NCBI RefSeq assembly: GCF_964030895.1
Contig: NZ_OZ034986.1
Location: 806,001-870,000, forward strand
Length of the DNA: 64,000 bases
Direction: 5' to 3'
Source: Spiroplasma endosymbiont of Nebria brevicollis
Lineage (GTDB): Bacteria; Bacillota_I; Bacilli_A; Mycoplasmatales; VBWQ01
Below, one piece after another: positions 24,501 to 35,620 of this stretch (the first letter of the stretch is position 1; the number at the start of each line of letters is the position of its first letter). Position numbers and translations under genes: made by a program. Below the pieces are notes generated by a model, which searched no databases, was not told the DNA's origin, and saw only the letters and a program-made list of their open reading frames with translations.

Positions 24501-24529
24501 TTTATAACAGAATTAAAAGCAAACATCAA
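24501..24529 (-). promoter_or_regulatory. Promoter of the M-box/mgtA transcript
   Basis: On the minus strand TTGATG, a 17-nt spacer and TGTTATAAA (extended -10) lie just upstream of the riboswitch's first helix. Spacing and position fit a housekeeping promoter. Confidence 0.65.
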
Positions 24530-24648
24530 TCAATTTAGAATAGAATAATTTTTTGGTACCATTAAGCATTAATTTAATTGAACCATACTTTTAAATTAGC
24601 GATAATGAATTTGATAAAAGGGAAAATAGATGAATATTTTTTATAATT

Positions 24649-25452
24649 TTATCAATTATCAGGTGCTGATAGTTGATTAATTTTTCTTATTGACAATAGA
24701 TTATTTAATCAACAAAATAAGAAAATAAAACTAACAATTACAACTAAAATTCCAATTGAAATACCAATCATTTCACCAAGACCTTCTTTAAAATTTAAGA
24801 ATTGATAAGGGTAAGAATAATTAATTACTCATTTTCCATCATGAAATACTACTTCGCCTACTAATGAACCTTTAATTAAAGCATTAATAAAAAATAAAAA
24901 CGGGAAGATTAACATATAAGGTAATTTTTTAAATGCTAATTGTTTATAAGTAACCGGCTGACTACTAGGAGTTACTAAGAATAAGACAATTACTCCTAAA
25001 GGTACTATTAAATGTAAAAGAATACTACTCACAAAAGTCATATTATCTAAAATTCCGATTTTATTATTTTGTGCTTGAATCGGTAATAGTGCTAAAAAGT
25101 AAGTAATAAAAATAGTACTAGCATAAACTACTGTCGCTAAACGGAAATAATAATTAGAATATTTATTTTCATTTTCTTGATTGTGAAATATAATCAATAG
25201 AATTAATAAGACAATGATAATGATATTAGTTTCAATACTAAAGTATGATATTCCTGTTCATAAAAACATAGCCGGATTAAGTGAGTATCATAAACCATGA
25301 ACATTTTCAAGAAGAAAAGTACTATCTTTATTTCAACCATTTAACTGATTAGCACCAGCAACAAAAGTTTGAATCATGGCATATAAACTTACAATAATAG
25401 TTAGTATCTTAATGAATAGTTTTCAATCATATAAATATTTTTTTCAATTCAT
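24649..25452 (-). CDS. Pr6Pr-like multi-span membrane protein (267 aa)
   Basis: Begins MNWKKYLYDWKLF; about six or seven hydrophobic segments. GISYFSIETNIIII matches the Y-F-(S/T)-x-x-S/T-N loop motif, HLIVPLGVIVLF follows, and SYPYQFLNF stands where the family has YPYxFLD, so I place it with the same kind of protein as the broken gene at 9952-10560. AGGAG lies 10 nt before the ATG. Several UGA tryptophans are needed. It starts some 440 nt downstream of the pcrA operon end and runs the same way. Function of the family is not established. Confidence 0.65.
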
Positions 25453-25841
25453 TGTTTTACTCCTATCTTATATAACCTAATATTGTAATTATAACTACTT
25501 TTGCACGTTTATGTGTTAATTATGCATTGTGCATGAATTATCTAAAAAGTAATTTGAAGTTGTTAATAAAATTATCCATGATTACCAGTAACAAGTTCGG
25601 CGATTGTTGCTCCTGTAGTGCCAATATAACTTAATTCAACTTGATATATAAGAGAGGGTGTCACCTCTAAGTTAGAATAATTGGTATGCTATTGATAAGA
25701 AGTACCGTTTTGCTATTAAAAATAAAATCAGTTCACTAACACAGTAACTAAAAAGACTTTTAGACTTTCCAAAACCAACAAATTTCTTAATTTTAAACTT
25801 AATAATCGCTGACATATATAAATGAATCTCACATACTAATT
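25453..25841 (-). other. Gene remnants or non-coding gap
   Basis: No intact gene is supported. On the minus strand there is a 47-codon frame beginning MSAIIKFKIKKFVGFGKSK near 25814 and, after it, a 38-codon frame ending LSYIGTTGATIAELVTGNHG near 25573. Both look protein-like in composition but neither has a clear full-length form. They may be the debris of one lost gene. Confidence 0.4.
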
Positions 25842-25873
25842 AAAAATGTCTATTACTAGTAATAGACATTTTT
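25842..25873. terminator. Bidirectional terminator after pcrA
   Basis: AAAAATGTCTATTACT and AGTAATAGACATTTTT form a perfect palindrome with A- and T-runs at its ends, 19 nt beyond the pcrA stop. Confidence 0.75.
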
Positions 25874-25892
25874 AATATTTAAGAACAGAATA

Positions 25893-28079
25893 TTATACAA
25901 ACTTTTTAATTGCATTATGAGTAGCGCTAAGGATACGTATACCACCATTATTTTTATGAAAAGCAACTTGAATTTTGTCACCAATTAGTTTAGTGATTAC
26001 TCCTTTACCAAAAATTTCATGAACAATAATATCTCCAACTTTTCAATCATTACTAATAGCTTGGTTATTGTCTTTGTTTGCATCAAATTTAAAATAATTA
26101 AATTTTGAATTACTACGATTCTGGTAACTTTCCGCCATCTCTTGGTGTTCATTATTAATTATTTTTAAATGGGTAATATCTAAATCTTTTAAAAAGCGTG
26201 ATGGTTGTTTCATAGCATTTAAAAAAAATGAAAAACCATCAGCACTTGATAAAAATAAATATTTTTTAGCTCTGGTAATAGCAACATAAAATAGACGACG
26301 TTCTTCTTCAATTTTATTATCTTTATCATTATTTTTACTATGACCTGGTAAGATACCTTCGTTAATACCTATAATAAAAACAACATCAAATTCTAGGCCT
26401 TTAGCACTATGAATAGTCATCAAACTGACAGCTTTTGCATTACTATTTTCATCTAAGTCAGTATATAAACTTGCTTCTTGTAAAAAAGAAGTAAGCAAAG
26501 CAGTTCCTTTTGTTTCATTAGTACTATCAAAATCTAATAATTGTGTCAATAATTGTTGTAAGTTTTGAATTCGCTCAGTTTCCAAGTTTTCCTCTAATGT
26601 TTTTAAATAATTAGTTTCTGCTAATACTTGTTCTGTTAATTTATGTAATGAGGTAACATCTTCAATATTTTTTTGGATATCACTAATTAATTTAATTAAT
26701 GGTTGTAAGTGTTGACGGTAATTTTTTGGTAAGTTGTATTGATACTGAAATAAATATTCATTTAGACTTAATGAATTTTGTTTAGCTAGTTCTAATAAAT
26801 GGTCAATAGCTTTAGGACCGATTTTTGGTGTAGCATTCAAAATACGAACCATTGATAAATTATCGTTTCAAGCAATAACTTTTAAGTATGCTAAAATATC
26901 TCTAATTTCCTTACGTTCGAAAAATTTGTAACCACCAAAAATTTTATAGTTAATATTATTATTAATTAATGCTTGTTCTAAATCTTTTGATAAATAATTA
27001 TTACGATATAAAATTGCAATATTATTTAAACCTAAATGATATTTTAAATGAATTTTTTTAATACTTGTAGCAACTCAATGCGCTTCTTGAGTACTACTGC
27101 TAGCATGATAAACAACTACTTCACTACCCATATCATTTTTAGTAAATAAGGATTTATCAATTCGTTGGACATTATTTTTAATTAAACTATTAGCAATGTT
27201 TAAAATTTTAGTGGTACTTCTAAAATTTTCATTTAAAATAAAAGTTTGGGTATTAGGGAATTTTTTAGTAAAATTTAAAATTAAATTAATATTAGCACCC
27301 CTTCAACTATAAATAGTTTGGTCTGGATCACCAACTACTGTGATATTATTATGATTTGTAGAGAGGGATAATAATAAACTATATTGAATATCATTAGTAT
27401 CTTGAAACTCATCAACTAAAATAAAACTAAATTGGTCTTGTCATTTTTTTAAGACATGAGGGAATTCTTTAAACAAACGTTGTACTAACAATAATAAATC
27501 ATCAAAATCTAAACAAGAATTACTTGTTTGATATTGTTTATATGATTCATAAACTTTAGCTCGTAAAATTCATTGGTCTTGATTTTGATAATCGTTTACT
27601 AATTCATCATAAGTAGTATGATGATTTTTTCAATTAGAAATACTGCTACTTAATAATCTTAATTCTGCCAAATCAACTTTATTTGAGAATTCTTTTTGAT
27701 AAATATCTTTTAAAATTTTTCGTTGGTCTTCTTGGTCAATAATATTAAAACTATTATTAATTTTTAAATTATGAATATCTTTTCGTAAAATTTTAGCACA
27801 TATTGCGTGATAAGTAGCAATGGTAACTTTGATATCATCATTTTCTAATAACTGTACTACTCGAAGTTTCATTTCTTTGGCTGCTTTATTTGTAAATGTT
27901 AAAGCTAAGATCTTTTCGCTTGGTATTTTTATTACATTAATTAAATAAGCAATTTTATAAGTCAAAACACGAGTTTTTCCCACTCCAACTCCAGCAATAA
28001 TACGGCATGGTCCATCAATATTAATAACTGCTTGCAATTGTTGGTCATTAAGATTGTTAAGAAGTTTATTTTTATCCAT
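25893..28079 (-). CDS. pcrA: ATP-dependent DNA helicase PcrA/UvrD (728 aa)
   Basis: 3'-5' superfamily 1 helicase used in repair and in plasmid or phage replication. Begins [18 protein letters not shown] (Q-motif). Walker A reads GVGVGKT where GAGSGKT is usual, keeping the Gly-Lys-Thr core. [14 protein letters not shown] (motif Ia), the [18 protein letters not shown] motif and [12 protein letters not shown] near the C-terminus follow in order. The tail [17 protein letters not shown] is the usual PcrA C-terminal Tudor-like domain, reached through a UGA tryptophan. Length is normal. It is the last gene of a three-gene minus-strand run with the RDD protein and the glycosyltransferase. Confidence 0.95.
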
Positions 28080-28115
28080 TTTTTGGTGTCCTTAAATTAG
28101 TAAATATCGATACGT

Positions 28116-28808
28116 TTAAAGATTATGAATATTTTCTAATTCGTCATCACTAATATTACCTGGTTGGCAGAACACTAAGTGGATATGTGGTTCATTATGT
28201 TTTTTTTGTTTAACATTTATTTTTTGGATAATCGGGTTTTTATTAATAACATAAGTTTTAGCACGACGGTCATAAAACAATTGGTGATATTTGTCAATTT
28301 TCGTTACAATCATGATACCACAATATCAAGCAAAATCAAAACTAACCACAATACGAATAAGAATATTTATTCAAAAATTTAAAGTATTATTAGGTTTAAT
28401 AGTAACAATATTTATGTTAAAAGTCAATCTCAGAAATAAAATTATTCCCATCGTTAGACCTAATGGAATAAAAACCAAAAACATTTCCCGATAAAAAAGT
28501 TGCTTTAAAGTTAGGTTTTCATTATTATCATTTACTAACTTAATTTGTAAAATTAATTTACCTAACGTTCGACCATGTCATTTTCAAGGAACAATAACAA
28601 AATAGATAGTAACAATAACAATATTAATAATAAATACAAGCATGATTTTTCATCATTCTTGATTAGTTTTATCACCTAAATAGATTCCTAAACCAATTAC
28701 TAGTGGGATAATACTAACAATAATTACATCAAAAATACGAGCTGTAAGGCGCTTTCATGTTTGAGCGATTTTATAAGTTTCAGTTAAGGGCTTGTTTTTG
28801 TTGTTCAT
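28116..28808 (-). CDS. RDD-family membrane protein (230 aa)
   Basis: Three hydrophobic spans and the family hallmarks: RLTARIFDVIIVSIIPL (Arg-Asp pair in the first span), IVPWKWHGRTLGKLILQIKLV (G-x-TxGK before the next part) and KIDKYHQLFYDRRAKTYVI (LH/YD-R-x-A-x-T box near the end). Such proteins are thought to be transporters or ion exchangers. Starts 8 nt before the preceding gene's stop region (only 7 nt apart) and lies 36 nt before pcrA, so it is in that operon. Confidence 0.88.
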
Positions 28809-28815
28809 AGTTTTT

Positions 28816-29814
28816 TTACTCTCAATATTTTGAATCATCCACAATTTTATTTTCACGACAATATGTTTTAACATACTTACTTAAATCAAGGCAATACGTC
28901 GTGAACACATCGTATTTATTAATAGTTTTTAAATAAGGATTTTTAAGAAAATTTTTATAACGAAAATCAATGGTATCTTTAACACGATTATAAGCTTTTT
29001 GAATTAGTAATGGCTTTTTGGTAATACTAATAAAACGTAAGAATGTATACAAATAATAACGAACAAAGGCATATTCTAGTTCATCATGTAATACTTTTTT
29101 AATTTTTTGGTTATTATAATAGTTTAAAATATGTACTCACTGATTTAACAAATCAAAGGTATTATCATGTTCTAAAGAATTAAATTTACAGGTAATTAAT
29201 GTATCAATAATAGCATAATATTCTGTACAATGCGCTAAAAACGAGTAAAGAAATAAACTATCAAATTGAATTTCTTTACGAAATTGGATTTCATGTTCTC
29301 TAATAATACGTAATTTCATTACTTTCGTACTTAAAATTGGTGATGTTAAAGCATAAACGCTTTTTCCCTTAGGTGTATTTAATTGATACAACTCATTAGT
29401 TTCGATTCTAATTGTTGAATGGAAAACGGAATTAGCATCTAATTCATAATGAACACGATATTCAATGCAATCAATTTTGGGATTTTTTTCTAATGTTTGT
29501 GTAATAAGCAATACAAAATTAACATTTGGAATTTCAGTTGGATTTAAAACAATTACATATTCTCCTCGTGCATATTTTAATCCTAAATTACGACCAATGG
29601 AAATGCCACTACTTTGAAAATAAGTAATAAGAACTAGTTGCTCTGAATATAATTTAAAAAACTTAGACATTACTTCTAAGTTTTCATTGTCAATTCCATC
29701 ATCAATAACAACAATTTCAAAATCAGAACTTTTTTGTTGGAATATATTTTCTAATCAATAGTTTAAAACTTTTGATTCAATAGCTGTTGTATTTAAAATA
29801 AAACTTAGCAACAT
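28816..29814 (-). CDS. Glycosyltransferase family 2 (332 aa)
   Basis: Begins MLLSFILNTTAIESKVLN; FEIVVIDDGIDNENLE is the family's nucleotide-sugar-binding strand and Asp pair, SGISIGRNLGLKYARGEYVIVLNP follows. Predicted to add sugars to a lipid or surface polymer at the inner face of the membrane. The start at 29812-29814 is supported by AAGGGA upstream; an overlapping ATG 5 nt earlier is out of frame. No membrane span at the C-terminus. First gene of the run with the RDD protein and pcrA. Confidence 0.85.
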
Positions 29815-29904
29815 AACATTCCCTTTCTTGTTTCTCCTTTAATTATAACATTACTTAATTCTTTTGTTTAATAAAAACCAAAATAAGTAATTAGTTATAG
29901 AATA

Positions 29905-30657
29905 TTATTTATCGTTGAAACGTTCTTGTTTTTCGATAACAGAGGAATATAATTTCTCATCATTTAAATTATACTTTAAATTTTTTTTATTACTCAATTT
30001 TAGTGGTAAGCTGCCCGCTTCTTTTACTTTTTTCCTATTAGTTTTACTAATTAATTTTGTTGTTTGTTTTTCTAAAGCACATATTTTTTTGGTTTCAAAT
30101 CTTTCTATTTTTAATAAAAAACTACTAATGAATTTTTTATAAGAATTAACATAGTAACGTAATAGTTTCTTATTCTGCGCATGATTATGATATTTAAGTA
30201 AAATACAAACATAATTTAATTCCTTATCTTTTTCTTTAGCAACAATTGTATCAAAGAAACTTTGGTAGTTATGACTTAAATTATATTCTTGACCCTTAAC
30301 AGGACTATGATAAGTAGTAAAACCTAAATTACCTGTGGTATTATAATATTTAAAACCAGCAACGCGTGTTGTTTTTTGCCCATGGGGATGTTCTTGCGAT
30401 TTAATATCTGAAATTTTAAAAATATTATCGTCATCAAAATCTAAAAAATAACAATAAATCTTATGAGTAAAATCAGTTTTTGTTTTAAATGATATGTATA
30501 AATCAATTTTAGCTTCATAATTTAATTTATCAAAGGTGCTAACATAAGGTTGATAAAAATCATATTTTTTTTCAATAATTTCTCAACTTTTATTTTTAGT
30601 AATTACCTTTTCAATTTCATCAATACAAATACTTGTTTTTAAAATATTTTTTTTCAT
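29905..30657 (-). CDS. Unknown protein (250 aa)
   Basis: Begins MKKNILKTSICIDEIEKV; soluble, Lys- and Tyr-rich. Contains YCYFLDFDDDNIFKISDIKS and HPHGQKTTRVAGFKYYN. The C-terminal third is basic and probably helical (KKICALEKQTTKLISKTNRKK). No signal peptide or membrane span. Not recognised. It lies 90 nt upstream of the glycosyltransferase gene on the same strand. The frame is open with one UGA tryptophan (NKSWEII). Confidence 0.7.
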
Positions 30658-31093
30658 AATCACTTGCTCCAATCTTTACTTATATCATAATCTAGTAACT
30701 ATTTTATCAAATTATAATTTAATAGTGTGATAAGACGAATTATAGGTTTGAATAAAGTTTTTGTTGGTCGTAGGGTCTAATCTAAATCAAATAAAACAGT
30801 TAAATAAAAGTTAATGAGTATATTGTTTTAATGGTTTTACTAGAAATTTTCTTTAATAATCATACTTATCAAGTTTAGACCAACAACAATTTTATTTATT
30901 CATTACACAGTTAATGTGTAAATTACTATATCTACTGCGAGCACAATTTAAAAGCATAAAATATACTCACTTCTTAAAAATTAAGGAGTTATGGTTTAAA
31001 ATCATTGCTGAATTTAAAAGCATATGGTTTTTGATTTTAAAGATTTAAAAGCAAGGTATTGTTTGTCAAAACAACAAAAAGGAGTGATTATTT
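30658..31093. other. Non-coding region with short repeats
   Basis: No gene seen. It has three copies of ATTTAAAAGCA (30946, 31012, 31043) upstream of the 31094 gene, and TTGTTGGTC (30761) facing GACCAACAA (30878). The spaced direct repeats could be a regulator-binding array; the inverted pair may be a relic of a small mobile element. Confidence 0.45.
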
Positions 31094-31683
31094 ATGGATA
31101 ATAACAATATTAGAGGAATAGCAGCAGAAACAACACGTGATAATGCTAGAACAACTTATCAAAATTTAGTAACAAGATTTAATGCTGAAGAAAGAAAAAT
31201 TAACACTCTACATACAGAACTTACACGAGCAAGGGAAAGGATGAGGGTAGCAAGGAGTAACCGACTCAACAACAAACCCGTGCAACAACAGCAAATTCAG
31301 CATATTCTTATAGTACTGGAGCAGAAAGAGAGGCACTAAAATATAAATGAGAGGCAGCAGTAAAACGTTATGAGCATTTTAATGGTAAGAAAATACAAGC
31401 AGAACAAGAACATAATATATTAGAAACCAATTTCAATAATAGAGTGGCAGCCCTTAATAGGTTAAAAGATGAACGTAATAATGCTCAAACATATTATGAT
31501 CAAGCAGCAAGAACGATTGATAATGTTTTAGGAAGACTTAATACAGCTCGAGCAGAACGAACAGAATTAGAACGAGTAAGAAATTGAAATAACTTAGCAC
31601 GACAACAAGCAAATAGTAATAGTAGTAGTTCAAGTGCTAATGATAGTCCTAATACTTGAATGAATAAAAGATTTGGAAGATAA
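31094..31683 (+). pseudogene. Coiled-coil protein gene with a frameshift
   Basis: Frame one gives MDNNNIRGIAAETTRDNAR and about 55 more residues of charged helix; the rest (QQQTRATTANSAYSYSTGAE ... NTWMNKRFGR, ending at 31683) is in the frame one base back. The switch falls between about 31258 and 31285. Joined, it would be a roughly 196-aa Arg/Glu/Asn-rich coiled coil with a Ser-rich tail. Strong AAAGGAGTG ribosome-binding site. Either a decayed gene, a one-base assembly error, or a coding shift; no classic slippery heptamer is seen. Function unknown. Confidence 0.65.
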
Positions 31684-31706
31684 ATTTTAAGGGACGTATC
31701 CCTAAG

Positions 31707-31748
31707 AAGGTAGTTAGTAAAAAATTATTTTTACTAACTACCTTTGTC
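31707..31748. terminator. Strong bidirectional terminator
   Basis: AAGGTAGTTAGTAAAAA pairs over 17 bases without mismatch to TTTTTACTAACTACCTT around ATTA. It separates the plus-strand coiled-coil gene from the minus-strand membrane protein gene and can end both transcripts. Confidence 0.9.
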
Positions 31749-31768
31749 AATTTTTGACCAATAAAGTC

Positions 31769-33397
31769 TTATTCGCCTTCTTCTAGCAAAGGAATGTTAT
31801 TAGTTTCAATTAGTAATGTTTCTGGTTTATGATTTTCTCGTTTAGTTCCAAGTTGTTTATTATCACGTTTATCATACCATCAGTTAACTAATAATGACAA
31901 TGGTACTAAAATTACCACAAATAGTAATAAACAACCAAGACTTCATAAAATATTAAGTGCATTAGGATTAATAAGAATTTCCCTTAATCCTTTAATAGCA
32001 TAACTAAATGGTAACACGTGGTACATGACTTGAAAGAATCCTGGTTCAAGTTCCACGGGGAAAGTGCCACTTGATGATGAAAGTTGTAAAATCAATAAAA
32101 TAACAATTAAAAATCTTCCTAAATCATGATTGCGGAACATATGAGCAATACTTTGAACTACTAAGTCAAAAACTATCCCAATACACCACATATATAATAA
32201 TAATTGTCAACAACGACTTCATAAATCAGAACTATGGAATAGCAATAATAATGAAGTAGTTAAAATCGTTGATTGTACTAATCCAAACATGACCATTCAT
32301 GCTGATTTACCTAAATAATTAGATCAGAACTTAGATTTATTTAAATCCTTATCACGAATGAAAGTAAAGGTTAATAATAAGGTTCCTACTCACATCCCGA
32401 TACACATAAAGTACGGACCTAAACCAAAACCATAAGGTGATTTATCTTGTCCTTCAATGTTAATATTAAAATCAATAAAATTTAGTGGTGCTAGTAGTTC
32501 ATGATTCATTCAATATGTATGTTCTAACTGTTTAATCTCCTTAATTTTATCATTGTTATCAACACTATTAATCCGAGTATTAAACTCATCAGCATGCGGA
32601 CCTAGACCAGGAACGACAATTGATAAAAAACCATATAAGGTTTTAAAAGTTTGTTGAAACTTTTTATAACCATCAACACCGTCTTTAATAGCATTATTGT
32701 ATCAATAATCAAAAATTTGGTCACTAATAACGACTGGTAAGAATTTACCAAAGATACTATCTTTTAAAGTATTTAATGCAAAATCATTAATTTCCCCTAA
32801 AATGGGACTAACTTTATATGAAGCTTCTAAACTAATTTTGGGACGATCAGTAATTTGATTAATCAAATTCCAAATCTTTTCAGGTTTTTTAATCTTATCT
32901 TCCACGATTTTTAAAGATTTACTAAAAAAAATATTAAAATCATTAGTAAAGTTTTTATCAACTATAATTTCTGTCAAAAATGTTTTATCATTTTTATGTT
33001 GTTGGTATGTTTCATCATTATCATAATAATAAACGGTAAAGGTTTTCTTCTCATTACTAATTTTTAAATCATTAATATTAAATTGATAAGCACCATATTT
33101 ATTTTGTGAAATTCCATCTAAATTTAAATTATGCAAGTTAATAACACGGTTATCACTACCAGAAGCATCACTATACGTATCAGCGTTGACTAATGCAATA
33201 GGCAACTTATTAATATTACCTAAAGGATTAAAAAATGCTCACAAGGCAATAAAGGCATATAAGAAAGGAATAAAACATAAGGCAATACTTTTAACAATGG
33301 TTTTCCGATTTTTATATACGTGATTAGAACCTATTGTTTTAAAAGCAGTTTTAAATTCTTGATTACCATTTTTTATTGATTTTAAAAGTTTTTGCAC
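31769..33397 (-). CDS. YhgE/Pip-like ABC-2 type membrane protein (542 aa)
   Basis: An N-terminal span (SIALCFIPFLYAFIALWAFF) is followed by NPLGNINKLPIALVNADT, the typical start of YhgE/Pip proteins, then a long outside part and at least five C-terminal spans with SGTFPVELEPGF before the last ones, as in ABC-2 type permeases. Members are linked to phage infection or secretion in other bacteria; the role here is unknown. GTG at 33395-33397 is preferred as start because AAGGAG lies 8 nt upstream; there is no ATG before the first span. Divergent from tpx. Confidence 0.82.
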
Positions 33398-33438
33398 AAT
33401 TTTTACTCCTTAAGTTTTATTTATCACTAGTTTTTAGT

Positions 33439-33444
33439 TATAAT
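33439..33444 (+). promoter_or_regulatory. Likely -10 box of tpx
   Basis: TATAAT 43 nt before the tpx ATG. The -35 is not clear. AAAGGAG ribosome-binding site follows at 33469-33475. Confidence 0.45.
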
Positions 33445-33486
33445 AATATTATAAAATACATTTACTAAAAAGGAGAAATAAATATT

Positions 33487-33993
33487 ATGGTTCAACTAAC
33501 AATTAAGGGTAACCCTGTTCATATTAAAAATAATCCCATTAAGGTTGGCGATACATTAAATTTCACGGCAGTTGATAATGTCCTGTGTGAAATGAATTTA
33601 GCACAGTTTCCTCATCGCTTTAAAATCATTTCTAGTGTTCCTAGTATTGATACTAAAACTTGTGCTTTACAAACTGCATATTTTAATGTGGAAGCTGCTA
33701 AGTTACAAGAATTAACTGTTATTACAATTTCTAAAGATTTACCATTTGCGCAAAGTAGATTTTGTGAAAACTTAAAACTTAACAGTAATTTCCATATTTG
33801 AAGTGATTATCGTAATAATGAAAATAATTTTAGTAGCAAGACTAATTTATTAATTGATGAAACACAATTGTTAGCACGTAGTGTTATGGTACTAGATGCT
33901 AGTAATAAAGTTTTATATTTACAAATTGTCAAAGAAGTAAGTGATGAACCAGATTATGACCACATATTAAAGTTTCTTAAAACATTAAACTAA
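33487..33993 (+). CDS. tpx: Thiol peroxidase Tpx (168 aa)
   Basis: Atypical two-cysteine peroxiredoxin that reduces peroxides using thioredoxin. Peroxidatic Cys59 is in VPSIDTKTCALQT and resolving Cys93 in LPFAQSRFCENL; the 34-residue spacing equals that of known Tpx enzymes. Length is standard. Start MVQLTIKGNPVHI with a strong ribosome-binding site. One UGA tryptophan (FHIWSDY). Monocistronic, divergent from the YhgE/Pip-like gene. Confidence 0.94.
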
Positions 33994-34010
33994 TAAAGAA
34001 AACTTCTTTA

Positions 34011-34318
34011 TTATTCATCTAAATCAAAGTCTTCTAATTTTTCTTGTTTATCCTTTATTTTATTAATAGTTATGTCAAGGTCCCTTATTATCTTTTCATT
34101 ATCTAATAATTTCTTTTTAATTACTTCTCATCTAATGTTAAATCTTTAATAATCATCTTTAATTTCGTTAATTACTTTTTTAACTTTACTAATATTTTTA
34201 TTCAACTCATAGTCTTTTTGAATTTGAGAAATAATATGGAATGAATAGGCTAAAGTAGTGGGTGAACAAATCCAAACTCGTTCACGAAATGAAACATCAA
34301 AAATCTCGGGAGTGTAAC
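34011..34318 (-). pseudogene. rmuC: C-terminal fragment of RmuC
   Basis: The minus strand reads IFDVSFRERVWICSPTTLAY, which resembles the RmuC core ending in the PTTL motif, then a helical part ending LEDFDLDE. A TAA lies in frame in the helical part (INEIKDDY-stop-RFNIRWEVI). The first two thirds of the gene, including the long coiled coil, are missing upstream. RmuC is a DNA-recombination-limiting protein; this remnant cannot work. Confidence 0.7.
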
Positions 34319-34508
34319 AAAAATCCGGAATTAATTATTCAATATTGTCTGATTATCATTTGAGACGAGAAATAATTAAGAATTTTTATGTAATTATAAT
34401 TTAATAATACTCTTAATTATAAATAATTGCAATTAAAATAAAATGCATACAATAAAAATTGTAATAAATGATAAAATCACACTTAGATTATAAAAGGAGA
34501 ATGAAAAT

Positions 34509-34925
34509 ATGAAAAAGAAAAAACTACAATTAATAACCGGATCACTATTTATTGTAACTATTTTAATTATGATTTCAGGATTTTTATTAATAAGTTTATA
34601 TCATTTAAAAGAAATATGAACAATTAAACATTATAACGAGAAAATAATAATTAATTATAATGGATTTGATTTATTAAAACATTATAATTTAAATTCTATA
34701 TTAGTAAATAATTGTAAATTTTCCAATAGAATTTCTGGACTTTGCACTATTCAAATTTCTAATCATCATTTATTATTGCAGTTACAAATTGGACTTATTT
34801 TACTAATAATTATAACTCCAATTTTAACTTTTATAATTATTATATTAACTAATTTCTTAATTATTGTCAAAATAAAATCTAAAATAAATAATAATTTTGA
34901 GATGCTATTAAAAATTGCGAAATAA
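34509..34925 (+). CDS. Two-span membrane protein (138 aa)
   Basis: MKKKKLQLITGSLFIVTILI starts with a basic head and a long span (to about residue 30). An outside part with two Cys (NNCKF and GLCTI) could be disulfide-linked; then a second span (LQIGLILLIIITPILTFIIIILT) and a basic end. GGAG lies 19 nt upstream. An ATG 8 nt earlier is out of frame. Not recognised; it stands alone among gene debris. Confidence 0.6.
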
Positions 34926-34950
34926 TTAATAATTACTATATACATTAAAC

Positions 34951-35620
34951 CTAAAATCTTAAATTTATTTGTTGGCATTTAAAGATAATCATTTGCTTAT
35001 ATGTTTCAATACTATAAGTGCGATTACCAAGCATTGACTTTAAAATATGTCAAACATTACTTTCAGCATAACAACCAATATTTTCTTTACAAGATTGATT
35101 AGTAATGCCTTCTTTATTATTAAGAAAGTATTTTTTCTTTAGTTTTTTATGTTTTAAAGTTTTAAGATAATCAAGTAATTTATCATATTCACCATTTTCA
35201 ATAAAATTTCTACAAGTATTATATTCTTGATAATACTTGCCTTTATTACCAGCAATAATGCCAAGATATAATACTTTAATTGAATGAAATTTATCTAAAA
35301 TAAATTTGGCATTAAGATATTCAGCAGTTTTTTTAATTCAACCAGCACTATCACCACAAATAATTACTTGTGCTTGGTCAAAATTTTCAAAAAAAATGTT
35401 TTCCTTGTTCTAAAATAAAGTCAGCAGTTTTTCTAACACCAAGCACAGTTTTATTTAGTCTAATGATAACCTTTGCTCTTTTATTAACTAATGTATATGA
35501 TTAATATTATCTGTATAAAATACTACTAATCGCATTGAATATTGATTAATTTTACGCTTGTATTCTCAAAATTTTGGGATCGTGGCAAAGATGTCGATAA
35601 CTCATCATTTTTATAAATAG
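34951..35620 (-). pseudogene. ISLre2/UPF0236-type transposase remnant
   Basis: Minus-strand segments NKRAKVIIRLNKTVLGVRKT, then ICGDSAGWIKKTAEY, KFILDKFHSIKVLYLG and QSCKENIGCYAESNVWH fit the central and C-terminal parts of UPF0236 (ISLre2) transposases, which have a G-D-G/S-A-x-W-I motif. A one-base shift lies in a T8 run at about 35384-35393 and stops interrupt the part nearer 35.5 kb. The N-terminal half is missing. No clear terminal inverted repeats were found. Confidence 0.72.

Noticed and set aside
31255-31290. Programmed -1 frameshift in the coiled-coil gene
   Set aside because: No X-XXY-YYZ heptamer or downstream structure is visible at the switch; a deletion or sequencing error is simpler.
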